Assembly: GCF_000384335.2 (NCBI RefSeq)
Contig: NZ_KQ031382.1
Coordinates: 992,001 to 1,056,000, forward strand
From: Hyphomicrobium sp. 99
GTDB lineage: Bacteria > Pseudomonadota > Alphaproteobacteria > Rhizobiales > Hyphomicrobiaceae
Direction: 5' to 3'
Length of the DNA stretch: 64,000 bases
Positions 9,167 through 17,740 of this stretch are shown here, one piece after another. The notes beneath the pieces are model-generated. The model worked only from the letters and a program-made list of their open reading frames with translations. It was not told the DNA's origin and made no database searches. Both the position numbers and the translations under genes were made by a program. Numbering within the stretch: the stretch's first letter is position 1; the number at the start of each line of letters is the position of its first letter.

Positions 9167-9643
9167 ATGTCATTGAATTTAGGTCACAAAATCAGTTTGT
9201 CCATCGCGCTCTCGCTGTTCTTGGCGGGCTGCGGCGGATTTGATGGCGTTCAGCTCAATGGCAAAGTCTTCGACGCCATGGGCCTGAACGGCGATGGCGC
9301 TCCCAAGGGCGATCCCAAGATGGCCGCCCGCCAGCCTCTCGTCGTGCCGCCCGGCCTCGAAGCCCTGCCGCCACCCGGCAGCGGCAAGGTGGAACAGCCC
9401 TCGCTTGCCGAGATTCAAGACCCCGACAAGAAGTTGAAGGTCTCGCAGGCGGATCTCGAAAAGCAGCAGGCCGACTACTGCAAGAAAAACTACGAAGAAG
9501 CACAGTTCCGCGGCGATTCTTCCGCCGATTCTGCGTCAGGGCCGCTCGGCTCTTGCAAGCCGTCGATCTTCAACGCTGTTAAAAAATGGACGACCGGTTC
9601 GACCAATTCCGGCGATGCCGACGACGACTCTCAGGACCAGTGA
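9167..9643 (+). CDS. Outer-membrane lipoprotein, DUF3035/BamF-like
   Basis: The 158-residue protein has a short signal peptide ending in the lipobox LAGC (cysteine 22), so it is lipidated and probably placed in the outer membrane. The segment RQPLVVPPGLEALPPPG (about 56-71) resembles the LVVPP core of DUF3035 proteins, found near lspA in alphaproteobacteria and reported as BamF of the outer-membrane assembly machine in some. The rest is hydrophilic, ending in a Ser/Asp-rich tail. It lies between lspA and M16 peptidase genes. The DUF3035 assignment rests on this motif and on location, so it is moderate. Confidence 0.75.
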   Translation: MSLNLGHKISLSIALSLFLAGCGGFDGVQLNGKVFDAMGLNGDGAPKGDPKMAARQPLVVPPGLEALPPPGSGKVEQPSLAEIQDPDKKLKVSQADLEKQQADYCKKNYEEAQFRGDSSADSASGPLGSCKPSIFNAVKKWTTGSTNSGDADDDSQDQ

Positions 9644-9892
9644 GTTCGGCTCGATCGCCTCATAATCAATTCTTTTCTGCCGCATAAAAATGCTGATCAG
9701 GCCGCATATTTGCTGCCTCAGATGAACGCCTTGTCATTTGACTTTAACCCCCCGAGCACCGCTCATTGGGGAAACATTTTCGCACTGGCGTGCTTCCCTC
9801 TAGGCACAAAGTAATCCCCGCAATTCGCTTTCGGTTTAGGATGAAAAACGTCAGACAGCGCTTTAACGCTTACGGTTCGAAGGATCGCCATA

Positions 9893-11308
9893 ATGCGTCT
9901 TGCGACGTCCTCCCGATTTAGCCTCTTAACCCTATTGGCCATGCTCATGCTCGCAGTGAATCCACAAGCCCACGCCTCTGACGGAACGACCCGCGCCAGC
10001 GAATTCAAACTCGCGAACGGCATGGAGGTCGTCGTGATTCCCGACCACCGGTCACCCGTCGTGACCCATATGGTCTGGTACAGGGTCGGCGCGGCCGACG
10101 AGCAGCGCGGAACCTCGGGCATCGCCCACTTTCTCGAGCATCTGATGTTCAAGTCGACGGATAAGATCCCCGTCGGCGAATTTTCGAAGATCGTCGGCCG
10201 CCTCGGCGGTCAGGACAACGCTTTCACCGGCAACGACGCGACCGCCTACTTCCAGCGCGTCGCGAAAGACCGCTTGGGCAAGATGATGGAGATGGAAGCC
10301 GACCGCATGGTCAATCTCCGTCTCGACGAGAAGGAAGTTCTGACTGAGCGCGACGTCATCCTCGAGGAACGCCGCTCGCGCATCGAGAACAATCCGTCGT
10401 CGCTCCTCGACGAGCAGATGAACGCGGCGCTCTACCTGAACCATCCCTACGGCAAGCCGGTCATCGGCTGGTACCACGAGATGGCGAAGCTCTCGCGGCA
10501 GAACGCGCTCGATTTCTACAAGCACTATTACGCGCCGAACAACGCCATCCTCGTCGTCTCGGGCGACGTGACGGCCGATGAAGTCCGCAAGCTCGCGGAA
10601 GAAACTTACGGCAAGATCCCGGCGAACCCGACGGTTCCGACGTCACGCCAACGGCCGAGCGATCCGCCGCAGCTCGTCGCGCGCCGCTTGACGCTCAAGG
10701 ATCCGCGCGCCGGCAACTATTCGTTCCAGCGCTATTATCAGGCCCCGAGCTACGTCACGGCTCAGCCTGGCGAAGCCGAAGCGCTCGACATCCTCATGAA
10801 GATCGCGGGTTCGGGATCGACGAGCCGCCTCTACAAGAAGCTCGTCGTTGAATCGAAGCTCGCATCAAGCGCCGGAGGCGACTACTCGGGCTATGGCCTC
10901 GATGGCGGCACGATCTCGCTCTACGCAGTCGCCGCCGACGGCATACCGCTGGAAAAGGTCGAGGCCGCAGCCGACGACGTTCTGGCCAACATCGTCAAGA
11001 ACGGCGTCACCGATGCCGAGCTGACCCGCGCCAAGAACAGCTACCTCGCTGACTACGTCTACGACAGCGATAACCAGGCGACGCTCGCGCGCCGCTACGG
11101 CTGGAACCTCGCAGTCGGCCGCACCGTCGCCGACGTCGAGGCCTGGCCCGCGAACATTTCGAAGGTGACGGCGGATGACATCAAGAAAGTCGCTGCCAAG
11201 TACATCGATCTCAAGGACTCGGTGACCGGCTATCTCGTTCCTGATCAGTCCGGCGTCGCGCAGGCCGAAGATCTTCCCGCCCCATCACCGACCGGCGAAT
11301 TGAGGTGA
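9893..11308 (+). CDS. M16 zinc peptidase, catalytic partner
   Basis: This 471-residue peptidase of the insulinase/pitrilysin family has a predicted N-terminal signal peptide (about residues 10-28), so it acts in the periplasm. The inverted zinc motif HFLEH is at 79-83 and the third ligand is E159, so the active site is intact. It has the two-domain architecture of single-chain bacterial M16B proteins. The next gene encodes a second M16 protein without the zinc motif and overlaps it by four bases (GTGA), so the two probably assemble as an active/inactive pair. The substrate is unknown. Confidence 0.93.
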   Translation: MRLATSSRFSLLTLLAMLMLAVNPQAHASDGTTRASEFKLANGMEVVVIPDHRSPVVTHMVWYRVGAADEQRGTSGIAHFLEHLMFKSTDKIPVGEFSKIVGRLGGQDNAFTGNDATAYFQRVAKDRLGKMMEMEADRMVNLRLDEKEVLTERDVILEERRSRIENNPSSLLDEQMNAALYLNHPYGKPVIGWYHEMAKLSRQNALDFYKHYYAPNNAILVVSGDVTADEVRKLAEETYGKIPANPTVPTSRQRPSDPPQLVARRLTLKDPRAGNYSFQRYYQAPSYVTAQPGEAEALDILMKIAGSGSTSRLYKKLVVESKLASSAGGDYSGYGLDGGTISLYAVAADGIPLEKVEAAADDVLANIVKNGVTDAELTRAKNSYLADYVYDSDNQATLARRYGWNLAVGRTVADVEAWPANISKVTADDIKKVAAKYIDLKDSVTGYLVPDQSGVAQAEDLPAPSPTGELR

Positions 11309-12735
11309 AATTGATGATAGGTTTTTCTCGAACGGCTGCTGGGCTTTTTCGCAAAGCAGTCCGTCCCAACATCGCCTTGGCGCTTCCGGTGCTGGCCTTG
11401 TTGTTCACTGCATCCGTCAGTCACCAAGCAGCCGCAATGAACATTCAGAAAATTAAATCACCCGGCGGAATTGAAGCTTGGCTCGTCGAAGAGCACGGCG
11501 TCCCGCTCATTTCGTTGCGCTACGCCTTCGATGGCGGCAACAGCCAGGACCCGGCAGGCAAGGAGGGTCTCGCCAACTTCCTCACCGCGATGATGGATGA
11601 GGGCGCAGGGGACATCAAATCCGAGCAGTATCAGGAGCGCATGGAAGATATCGCCATGCGCATGAGCTACGACGACAGCAAGGACTCGCTCTACGGATCC
11701 TTCGAAACGCTGTCGGCGAACCGCGACAAGGCCGTCGAGCTTCTGAAGCTATCGGTGCAGAAGCCGCGCTTCGATACGGATGCCGTCGAGCGCATTCGCC
11801 AGCAGCTCATCGCCAACCTGCTCTACGCCGACAAGGACCCCGAGAAGGTCGCGATGCGCGAATGGTACGCGCAGGCTTTCGCCGGACATCCCTATGCGCG
11901 CCCGTCGAACGGCACGGTGGAGTCGGTCTCGAAGATCACACGCGATGATCTCCTCGATTATCACAAGCGCACCTTTGCTCATGATAACCTCAAGGTTGTC
12001 GCTGTCGGCGACATCACACCGGAACAGCTGGGCAAGCTCATCGACGATGTGTTCGGCGCTTTGCCCGCGAAGGCTGATCTCTTGCCCGTCTCGCAGACGG
12101 AGCCTGTGAAGGGCGGAAGCCAGAAGATCGTCGAGATGGGCGTACCGCAGTCGGTCGCCGTGTTCGGCCTCGGCGCCATGCCGCGCAAGGATCCCGACTT
12201 CATCACGGCATTCGTCGTCAACCACATCCTGGGCGGCGGCGGCTTCTCGGCGAAGCTGATGGAAGAGGTGCGCGAGAAGCGGGGCCTTGCCTATTCGGTC
12301 TACACCTACATTCAGCCCTACCAGCAAACCTCGATCCTCGTCGGCAGCGTCGCGACGAAGAACGCGGCGATGGGCGAAAGCCTCAGCATCATCCGCAACG
12401 AGCTGAAGAAGATGGCCGACAACGGTCCGTCGAAAGAGGATCTTCAGGCGGCCAAGGATTATCTCACCGGCTCTTACGCATTGCGCTTCGACACGAACTC
12501 GAAGATCGCCTCTCAGCTCCTGGGGCTGATGCAGGAAGGCTTCGGGCCGGACTACGTCGAAAACCGCAACAAGCTGATCAACGAGGTGACTGTCGAGGAC
12601 GCCAAGCGCGTCGCCGCACGGCTTCTGAAGCCGGACGATCTCGTCGTCACCATCGTCGGCAAGCCAACCGGCATGAAGTCGGCTTCGCCCGCGGCCCTGC
12701 AGCAACCGGCGCTCGCCGCACCGGATCGCGGTTGA
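11305..12735 (+). CDS. M16 peptidase-like protein, non-catalytic partner
   Basis: This 476-residue M16 relative has a signal sequence (about residues 20-43) but lacks HxxEH: the position reads LANFLTAMMDEGAG. It keeps the substrate-holding region of the C-terminal half (GGGGFSAKLMEEVREKRGLA, YSVYTY), typical of the catalytically dead partner in M16B heterodimers. The GTG start at 11305 overlaps the previous stop, and an ATG nine bases later (11314) is also possible. Translational coupling fits equal production of the two partners. Confidence 0.92.
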   Translation: MKLMIGFSRTAAGLFRKAVRPNIALALPVLALLFTASVSHQAAAMNIQKIKSPGGIEAWLVEEHGVPLISLRYAFDGGNSQDPAGKEGLANFLTAMMDEGAGDIKSEQYQERMEDIAMRMSYDDSKDSLYGSFETLSANRDKAVELLKLSVQKPRFDTDAVERIRQQLIANLLYADKDPEKVAMREWYAQAFAGHPYARPSNGTVESVSKITRDDLLDYHKRTFAHDNLKVVAVGDITPEQLGKLIDDVFGALPAKADLLPVSQTEPVKGGSQKIVEMGVPQSVAVFGLGAMPRKDPDFITAFVVNHILGGGGFSAKLMEEVREKRGLAYSVYTYIQPYQQTSILVGSVATKNAAMGESLSIIRNELKKMADNGPSKEDLQAAKDYLTGSYALRFDTNSKIASQLLGLMQEGFGPDYVENRNKLINEVTVEDAKRVAARLLKPDDLVVTIVGKPTGMKSASPAALQQPALAAPDRG

Positions 12736-12755
12736 AATTCGTATTTCGTAATGAA

Positions 12756-12845
12756 CGTCATCCCGGCGGAGGCCGGGATCCGTCCAAGCCCGCAATTCGC
12801 GATGAACGCATGCTTGGATAGATCCCCGCCTTCTCGGGGATGACG
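12756..12845. repeat. Two-hairpin palindromic intergenic repeat
   Basis: It opens with CGTCATCCCGGCGGAGGCCG and closes with CGGGGATGACG, with a degenerate centre containing GCGATGAACGCATGCTTGG that matches the centre of the copies at 16261 and 21470. It fills most of the gap between the M16 pair and pgi. Confidence 0.8.
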
Positions 12846-12958
12846 CCTGCGCGATGGTTTCTCGCCGCGCAACATCCGCATCGCTATGATGCGCTCTTGG
12901 CCGCTCATCTGAAATCGGCTAGGCCGGAACCGATTTGAACAAGGAGCGTTGAGCGGCG

Positions 12959-14314
12959 ATGCAAGACGGGCACCGGCACGACGAAATTTCATTTAGACAG
13001 AGCATCGACGGATGTCTCGAAGGCGCGATTGGCGAACATGGCCTCGCGTCTTCTAAGCATGCGGCATGGCTCGATCGCATCGCTCCCCATGTCGAAGCGC
13101 TGAAAGACGATTATCGGACAGGCAAGCTTCCGCTGCTTCGAATCGTCGAAGACGAGCGCGACATCGCCGATGCCGTAGCCGCCTACGCGAAGCTGAGTGA
13201 AGGCGCGAAGACGATCGTGTTTTTCGGAACCGGCGGATCGAGCCTCGGCGGCGAACTGTTCGCGCAGCTTGCCGGATGGAATATCGCGGGCGTCGCGCTG
13301 CCGGGCCAGCGCAACCGGCCGCGTACGAGATTTTACGCCAACCTCGACGGCGGCACGCTGCAGAGCGTTCTTCAATCCCTCGACCTCGCAACGACGCGCT
13401 TCATCGTAACGTCGAAGTCCGGCGGCACGGCCGAGACGTTGGCGCAGGCCATCGCAGCGCTGACGGCGGTCAAGGACGCGGGTCTCGAGGCCGAGATCCC
13501 GAAACTTTTTCTCGGCATCACTGAGCCGGATAAGCCCGGCAAGGCGAATGGCCTCCGAACACTATTCTCGAAATTCAACATTCCGCTACTCGAGCATCAC
13601 ACCGGCATCGGCGGCCGTTTCTCGTGCCTGACGAACGTCGGTCTGATGCCCGCCATCGCCCGTGGCCTCGATCCGCGCGCCATCCGCGCCGGAGCTAAGA
13701 GCGTGGTCGATGCGCTCCTCGCGTCGAACCAGCCGCAAGACTTCGCGCCCGCCGTCGGCGCCGCGACAGCGGTCGCGCTCTCGAAAGAGAAGAGCATCAA
13801 GACGCTCGTCATGATGCCGTACAACGACAGGCTCGGACGCCTCGCGGCATGGTTCGTACAACTCTGGGCGGAAAGCTTGGGCAAGGGCGGCGAGGGAACG
13901 ACGCCGCTCGGCGCGCTCGGCCCCCTCGATCAGCACAGCCAGCTTCAGCTCTTCATGGACGGCCCACGCGACCATTATCTGACCGTTGTTCGCGTTGCGA
14001 GTGAGGGCGTTGGCCCCCGAATCGATTCCGAACTCGCGAAGATCGCAGGCGCGGATATGCTCGGCGGCCACACCGTCGGCGATATCGTTTCCGCCCAATC
14101 GCACGCCGTTCCTGAAGCTTTGGCCCGCGCCGGGCGCCCGGTGCGAACAATCGACATTGCAAAACTCGACGAAAAAACGATCGGCGCGATCGTGATGCAC
14201 TTTATGATCGAAACGATTCTCGCGGGCCGTCTGCTCGGGGTCGATCCGTTCGATCAACCGGCGGTCGAGCTTGCGAAAATCCTGACGAAGGAGCGCCTCG
14301 CGAAAGGCGCTTGA
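12959..14314 (+). CDS. pgi: Glucose-6-phosphate isomerase
   Basis: The 451-residue enzyme interconverts glucose-6-phosphate and fructose-6-phosphate. Sugar-phosphate isomerase (SIS) motifs are visible: FFGTGGSSLGGE around residue 83, SKSGGTAET around 153, and the family signature GIGGRFSCLTNVG near 219. It is shorter than the 550-residue E. coli enzyme and matches the compact form found in Hyphomicrobiales. Kinship to bifunctional phosphoglucose/phosphomannose isomerases cannot be fully excluded, but the GGRFS signature favours pgi. mutL begins 28 bases downstream. Confidence 0.88.
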   Translation: MQDGHRHDEISFRQSIDGCLEGAIGEHGLASSKHAAWLDRIAPHVEALKDDYRTGKLPLLRIVEDERDIADAVAAYAKLSEGAKTIVFFGTGGSSLGGELFAQLAGWNIAGVALPGQRNRPRTRFYANLDGGTLQSVLQSLDLATTRFIVTSKSGGTAETLAQAIAALTAVKDAGLEAEIPKLFLGITEPDKPGKANGLRTLFSKFNIPLLEHHTGIGGRFSCLTNVGLMPAIARGLDPRAIRAGAKSVVDALLASNQPQDFAPAVGAATAVALSKEKSIKTLVMMPYNDRLGRLAAWFVQLWAESLGKGGEGTTPLGALGPLDQHSQLQLFMDGPRDHYLTVVRVASEGVGPRIDSELAKIAGADMLGGHTVGDIVSAQSHAVPEALARAGRPVRTIDIAKLDEKTIGAIVMHFMIETILAGRLLGVDPFDQPAVELAKILTKERLAKGA

Positions 14315-14342
14315 GGCGCTTATCGATTGGGGGACGTTCGCG

Positions 14343-16196
14343 GTGGCGATCCGGCAGCTTTCGCCAGAAACGGTCAACCGCATTGCGGCCGGTGAGGTCG
14401 TCGAACGTCCGGCGAGCGTCGTCAAGGAACTCGTCGAAAACGCGATAGACGCGGGCGCGACCCAGATCGAGATCGTCATCGCGGCTGGCGGCCTCTCGCT
14501 CATCCGCGTGACGGACGACGGCTCCGGCATGACGCCCGAGGATTTGGCTCTTGCGGTCGAGCGCCACGCAACGTCGAAGCTCGATGAGGAAGATCTCTTC
14601 GACATTCGCTGTCTCGGCTTTCGCGGCGAAGCGCTGCCGTCCATCGGCTCGATAGCTCGTCTAGAAATCAAATCGCGCCCACGGGATGCGAACCAGGGCG
14701 CGGTCGTCGTCGTCACGCGAGGTGCGAAAGCGCCGCTCGCGCCCGCCGCCGTTAATCGCGGAACAGTGGTGGAAGTGCGCGATCTCTTTTCCGCGACGCC
14801 CGCCCGGCTCAAGTTCCTGAAATCCGAGCGCGCCGAGGCCATGGCCGTGACGGACATCGTCCGCCGTCTCGCGATGGCGCATCCCGACATTGGCTTCACG
14901 CTGCAGACCGGTGAGAAGAAGCCGGCGATCTTTGCACGCGGCGACCGCTCATCTGCGGCTTGGCTCGAACGTATCGGCGCCATCATGGGCCGCGAATTCA
15001 TGGACGACGCGCTCGAAGTCTCAGGCGCCGGAAATGGAGCGTCCGCGCCGATGCGCGTCTTCGGCTTCGCCGGATTGCCGACGCTTCACCGCCAGGACAG
15101 CACGCAGCAATTTCTCTTCGTCAATGGCCGTCCTGTGAAGGACAAGCTGCTGATTGGAGCTGTGCGCGCGGCCTACGGCGATCTCATTCCGCGCGGCCGC
15201 TCGCCGTTGCTCTCGCTGTTTCTCGATGTCGCGCCGTCCGATGTGGATGTGAACGTCCATCCCGCCAAGGCCGAGGTTCGGTTTCGCGATTCCGGCCGCG
15301 TGCGCGCGCTGATGGTCAGAGCGCTTTCTGATGCATTGGCGACGGCCGGGTACCGCGCGTCCGCGCAAGGTGGTGTGCTGACGGTCGAAAGCTTCGCGGC
15401 TGGCGTTTTACCGAACTCAGCGGTGCCCCCGCCGTCCTATTCGGGTTCGCCCGGAACCTCCGACTATCAATGGATGGCGCCGAGCCGGGCGCCAGACTTA
15501 TCCGAACGGGCATTCTCGGGTTTCTCCGAGCGAGCTCAGACGCCTTTTGCCGTGCTCAACACGCCGAGCGCCGATGCGCGGACATCGACAGAACCGGCCG
15601 CGAGCGAAACGCTCGATAAACCGCTCGGCGCTGTGCGGGCGCAGGTTCACGAGAATTACATCGTGGCGCAGACGCGCGACGGCCTCGTCATCGTCGATCA
15701 GCATGCCGCGCACGAACGCCTCGTCTACGAGAAGCTCAAGGCATCGCTTGCGAGCGGCGGCGTCGCCCGGCAAGGGCTTTTGATCCCGGCAATCATCGAG
15801 CTCGACGATGACGACGCCGATAGTCTCGTCGCCCGCAGTGACGAGTTGGCGGAACTTGGCCTTGTGATCGAAAGCTTCGGCGGAGGCGCGGTCGCGGTGC
15901 GTGAGGTTCCCGCACTTCTCGGCGAAACCGACGTGGAAGGCCTCGTCAAGGATCTCGCAGCCGAGCTTCGGAGCGACGGCACCGCTCGCGCCCTGAAGGA
16001 CCGGCTCGACAGCGTCGCCTCCCGCATGGCGTGTCACGGCAGCGTCCGCTCGGGACGCAGGCTCACGGTCGAAGAGATGAACGCGCTCCTTCGCCAGATG
16101 GAAGCCACGCCCTATTCCGGCCAATGCAACCACGGCCGCCCTACCTACGTCGCCCTAAAGCTCACCGACATCGAGCGCCTTTTCGGACGGAGGTAA
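14343..16196 (+). CDS. mutL: DNA mismatch repair protein MutL with endonuclease motif
   Basis: MutL links mismatch recognition by MutS to strand incision. The 617-residue protein has an N-terminal GHKL ATPase (NAIDAGATQIEI, DDGSGM, GFRGEALPSIGS) and a C-terminal dimerisation domain. The metal-binding endonuclease motif DQHA-x2-E-x4-E is present at 452-463 (E458, E463), with ACHGSVRSGR and GQCNHGRPT near the end. So this MutL should nick DNA itself, as expected in a lineage without MutH. The linker at about 350-430 is low-complexity Pro/Ser/Ala. The start is GTG at 14343. Confidence 0.95.
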   Translation: MAIRQLSPETVNRIAAGEVVERPASVVKELVENAIDAGATQIEIVIAAGGLSLIRVTDDGSGMTPEDLALAVERHATSKLDEEDLFDIRCLGFRGEALPSIGSIARLEIKSRPRDANQGAVVVVTRGAKAPLAPAAVNRGTVVEVRDLFSATPARLKFLKSERAEAMAVTDIVRRLAMAHPDIGFTLQTGEKKPAIFARGDRSSAAWLERIGAIMGREFMDDALEVSGAGNGASAPMRVFGFAGLPTLHRQDSTQQFLFVNGRPVKDKLLIGAVRAAYGDLIPRGRSPLLSLFLDVAPSDVDVNVHPAKAEVRFRDSGRVRALMVRALSDALATAGYRASAQGGVLTVESFAAGVLPNSAVPPPSYSGSPGTSDYQWMAPSRAPDLSERAFSGFSERAQTPFAVLNTPSADARTSTEPAASETLDKPLGAVRAQVHENYIVAQTRDGLVIVDQHAAHERLVYEKLKASLASGGVARQGLLIPAIIELDDDDADSLVARSDELAELGLVIESFGGGAVAVREVPALLGETDVEGLVKDLAAELRSDGTARALKDRLDSVASRMACHGSVRSGRRLTVEEMNALLRQMEATPYSGQCNHGRPTYVALKLTDIERLFGRR

Positions 16197-16201
16197 CTCC
16201 C

Positions 16202-16352
16202 CGTCATCCCGGCGAAGGCCGGGACGACGGAGATGGATACGACTGTCACGCCCGCCCCAGAACGTCATCCCCGCGCAGGCGGGGATCTGTCCAACGGTCC
16301 GTTCATCGCAAGTATCCGGCCTGGATGGATCCCGGCCTTCGCCGGGATGACG
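16202..16352. repeat. Composite palindromic repeat, two units
   Basis: A first CGTCATCCCGGCGAAGGCCG arm is followed at 16261-16351 by a complete two-hairpin unit. That unit is nearly the exact reverse complement of the copy at 21470-21560, including the non-palindromic centre (CAAGTATCCGGCCTGG against its complement), with about four differences. It lies between mutL and the end of bfr. Confidence 0.8.
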
Positions 16353-16399
16353 GCGAGTGAGCCCCGCTGAACCTGCCGGACATAACCGGCCGGAAAATG

Positions 16400-16431
16400 C
16401 TTGCGGCCGCCTCGGGAGAGACGGCCGCAAG
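16400..16431 (-). terminator. Hairpin terminator after bfr
   Basis: Read on the minus strand, CTTGCGGCCG and CGGCCGCAAG pair perfectly (10 bp) around a 12-base loop, about 20 bases past the bfr stop. The next bases are CATTTTCC, a short T-run. This fits an intrinsic terminator, though the T-run is weak. Confidence 0.6.
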
Positions 16432-16451
16432 TCAAGCGATCAGAACTGAAG

Positions 16452-16949
16452 TTACTTGCTCTCGCCTTCGGCCTTGTCGCCGCTGGCCGCATTGAGCTGG
16501 CCGTAAAGCGCGACGCCAATCGTGTTCAAAAGCTCAAGCTGCGTTTCGAGGAAGTCGATATGGCTCTCCTCGTCCTTGAGGAGGTCATCGAACAGCATCA
16601 TCGACACGTAATCGCCGAGGTTGAAGCAGATCTCGCGCGAAGTTTTGTAATATTCGCGGGCGATGTTCTCGCCCTTGAGGTCGCATTCGAGAACTTCCTT
16701 GATGTTCTCGCCGATCATAAGGGGTGCGACGTACTGAAGGTTTGGATGCCCTTCGAGGAAAATGATGCGATCGATCAGCCGATCCGCGTGATGCATTTCC
16801 TCGATGGATTCTTCCCGCTCTTTCTTTGCGAGCTTCTTGAAGCCCCAGTTGTCGAGCAGCCTGAAGTGCAGCCAATATTGGTTGACGGCGCCCAGTTCGA
16901 GCTTAAGTGCCTCGTTCAAACGGGTGATAATTTCGTCGTTGCCCTTCAT
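16452..16949 (-). CDS. bfr: Bacterioferritin
   Basis: This 165-residue cytoplasmic iron-storage protein should assemble into a 24-mer with haem at the dimer interface. The full di-iron ferroxidase set is at canonical positions: E18, E51, H54, E94, E127 and H130. The haem ligand M52 is present (EEMHHADR). The tail after residue 155 is a short charged extension. bfd, encoding the ferredoxin that releases stored iron, lies 144 bases upstream on the same strand. Confidence 0.97.
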   Translation of the reverse strand: MKGNDEIITRLNEALKLELGAVNQYWLHFRLLDNWGFKKLAKKEREESIEEMHHADRLIDRIIFLEGHPNLQYVAPLMIGENIKEVLECDLKGENIAREYYKTSREICFNLGDYVSMMLFDDLLKDEESHIDFLETQLELLNTIGVALYGQLNAASGDKAEGESK

Positions 16950-17093
16950 GCGCCGCTCCCAAGTCTGCCTCTTTACGCTTCTGAACCGCAGTCCAGAAAC
17001 ATTCTAAAGTAGACACGTAGCGGATAAGAGCAAGCTTCACCAGAGGCTTCCGCCATGATGGACGGCGAAAATGCAGAAACTGTTCTGGAAGAT

Positions 17094-17441
17094 CTAAGCG
17101 ATGGCGCGCTGGGGACGACGGGCGCGCTTGGCGATCTCGGCGTTGATGCGAAGCTGCCGCTGCTGGCGCCGTTCCTCGATGCGGATGAGCTTGGCGCGGG
17201 CCTCGGCGAGAACGAACGGGCAGACGCGCGTCGTCTGGGCCAAGCGATCCATGGCTGCATAAATCGCCGCGACCGTTACGGGCGCGCACGTGCAGCAGTT
17301 CATCTTTTTGTTGAGGTGCCGGAACACGACGCCGGGCGTCGGCAGGATGCCGGGTCCTGTGCTCATGATTTCGGAGACGGCGACATCGATATCGCGGTCA
17401 GATATTACGGCGCACGAACAGACGATCAATTTCGGCTCCAA
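17094..17441 (-). CDS. bfd: Bacterioferritin-associated ferredoxin-like [2Fe-2S] protein
   Basis: The 115-residue protein carries the Bfd pattern: CSC near the N-terminus (VCSCAVISDRDI) and a CxxC-spaced pair within NCCTCAP, the four cysteines that hold a [2Fe-2S] cluster. In other bacteria Bfd reduces bacterioferritin to release iron, and bfr lies just downstream. It differs from E. coli Bfd (64 residues) by a longer central segment and a basic, Arg/Gln-rich tail (about 85-115). The start is a TTG at 17441; a second TTG at 17430 giving MIVCSCAV would match classic Bfd better. Confidence 0.85.
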   Translation of the reverse strand: MEPKLIVCSCAVISDRDIDVAVSEIMSTGPGILPTPGVVFRHLNKKMNCCTCAPVTVAAIYAAMDRLAQTTRVCPFVLAEARAKLIRIEERRQQRQLRINAEIAKRARRPQRAIA

Positions 17442-17740
17442 TCAAACGGGGTTCAAGGCCCCGGCATCGGATACCCGATAGGGTAATCAGGCTATAGTTG
17501 GTCAAAAAAGTATACTTTCGTCAAGCACCTTTTTTGCCACTTGGAGATAGATAGTACGTCAGGCGGGAATAATCAAAAAAATCTGAGCAAATGCAGGGAT
17601 TGAAGCTAGATTTTGCCTGCGGCCCGGCGTCCACGACGACGCGAGAAATGCCGGTTTGCTGGAGTTTTCGACAGTAATCGTAGTTTCCATCGCAATCCCG
17701 GATACCAGACGCGCGCCCGCCGCATAATAGTATTGAGCGA
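17442..17740. other. Divergent region between bfd and the sugar transporter
   Basis: About 300 bases without a supported gene. It is AT-richer than its surroundings at 17490-17545. A perfect 12-bp palindrome (17507-17518) lies 66 bases ahead of bfd. The 66-codon minus-strand frame overlapping the transporter start has no family likeness. Confidence 0.6.
17507..17518. promoter_or_regulatory. Perfect 12-bp palindrome upstream of bfd
   Basis: AAAGTATACTTT is fully self-complementary and sits in the AT-rich part of the bfd-transporter intergenic region. Its position suggests an operator for bfd, perhaps iron-related, but it does not match a Fur, Irr or RirA box I could defend. Confidence 0.35.

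Noticed and set aside
13586..15001. 471-codon minus-strand frame across pgi and mutL
   Set aside because: Antisense to two well-supported genes; Ser/Arg-rich low-information sequence, as is usual for shadows in GC-rich DNA.
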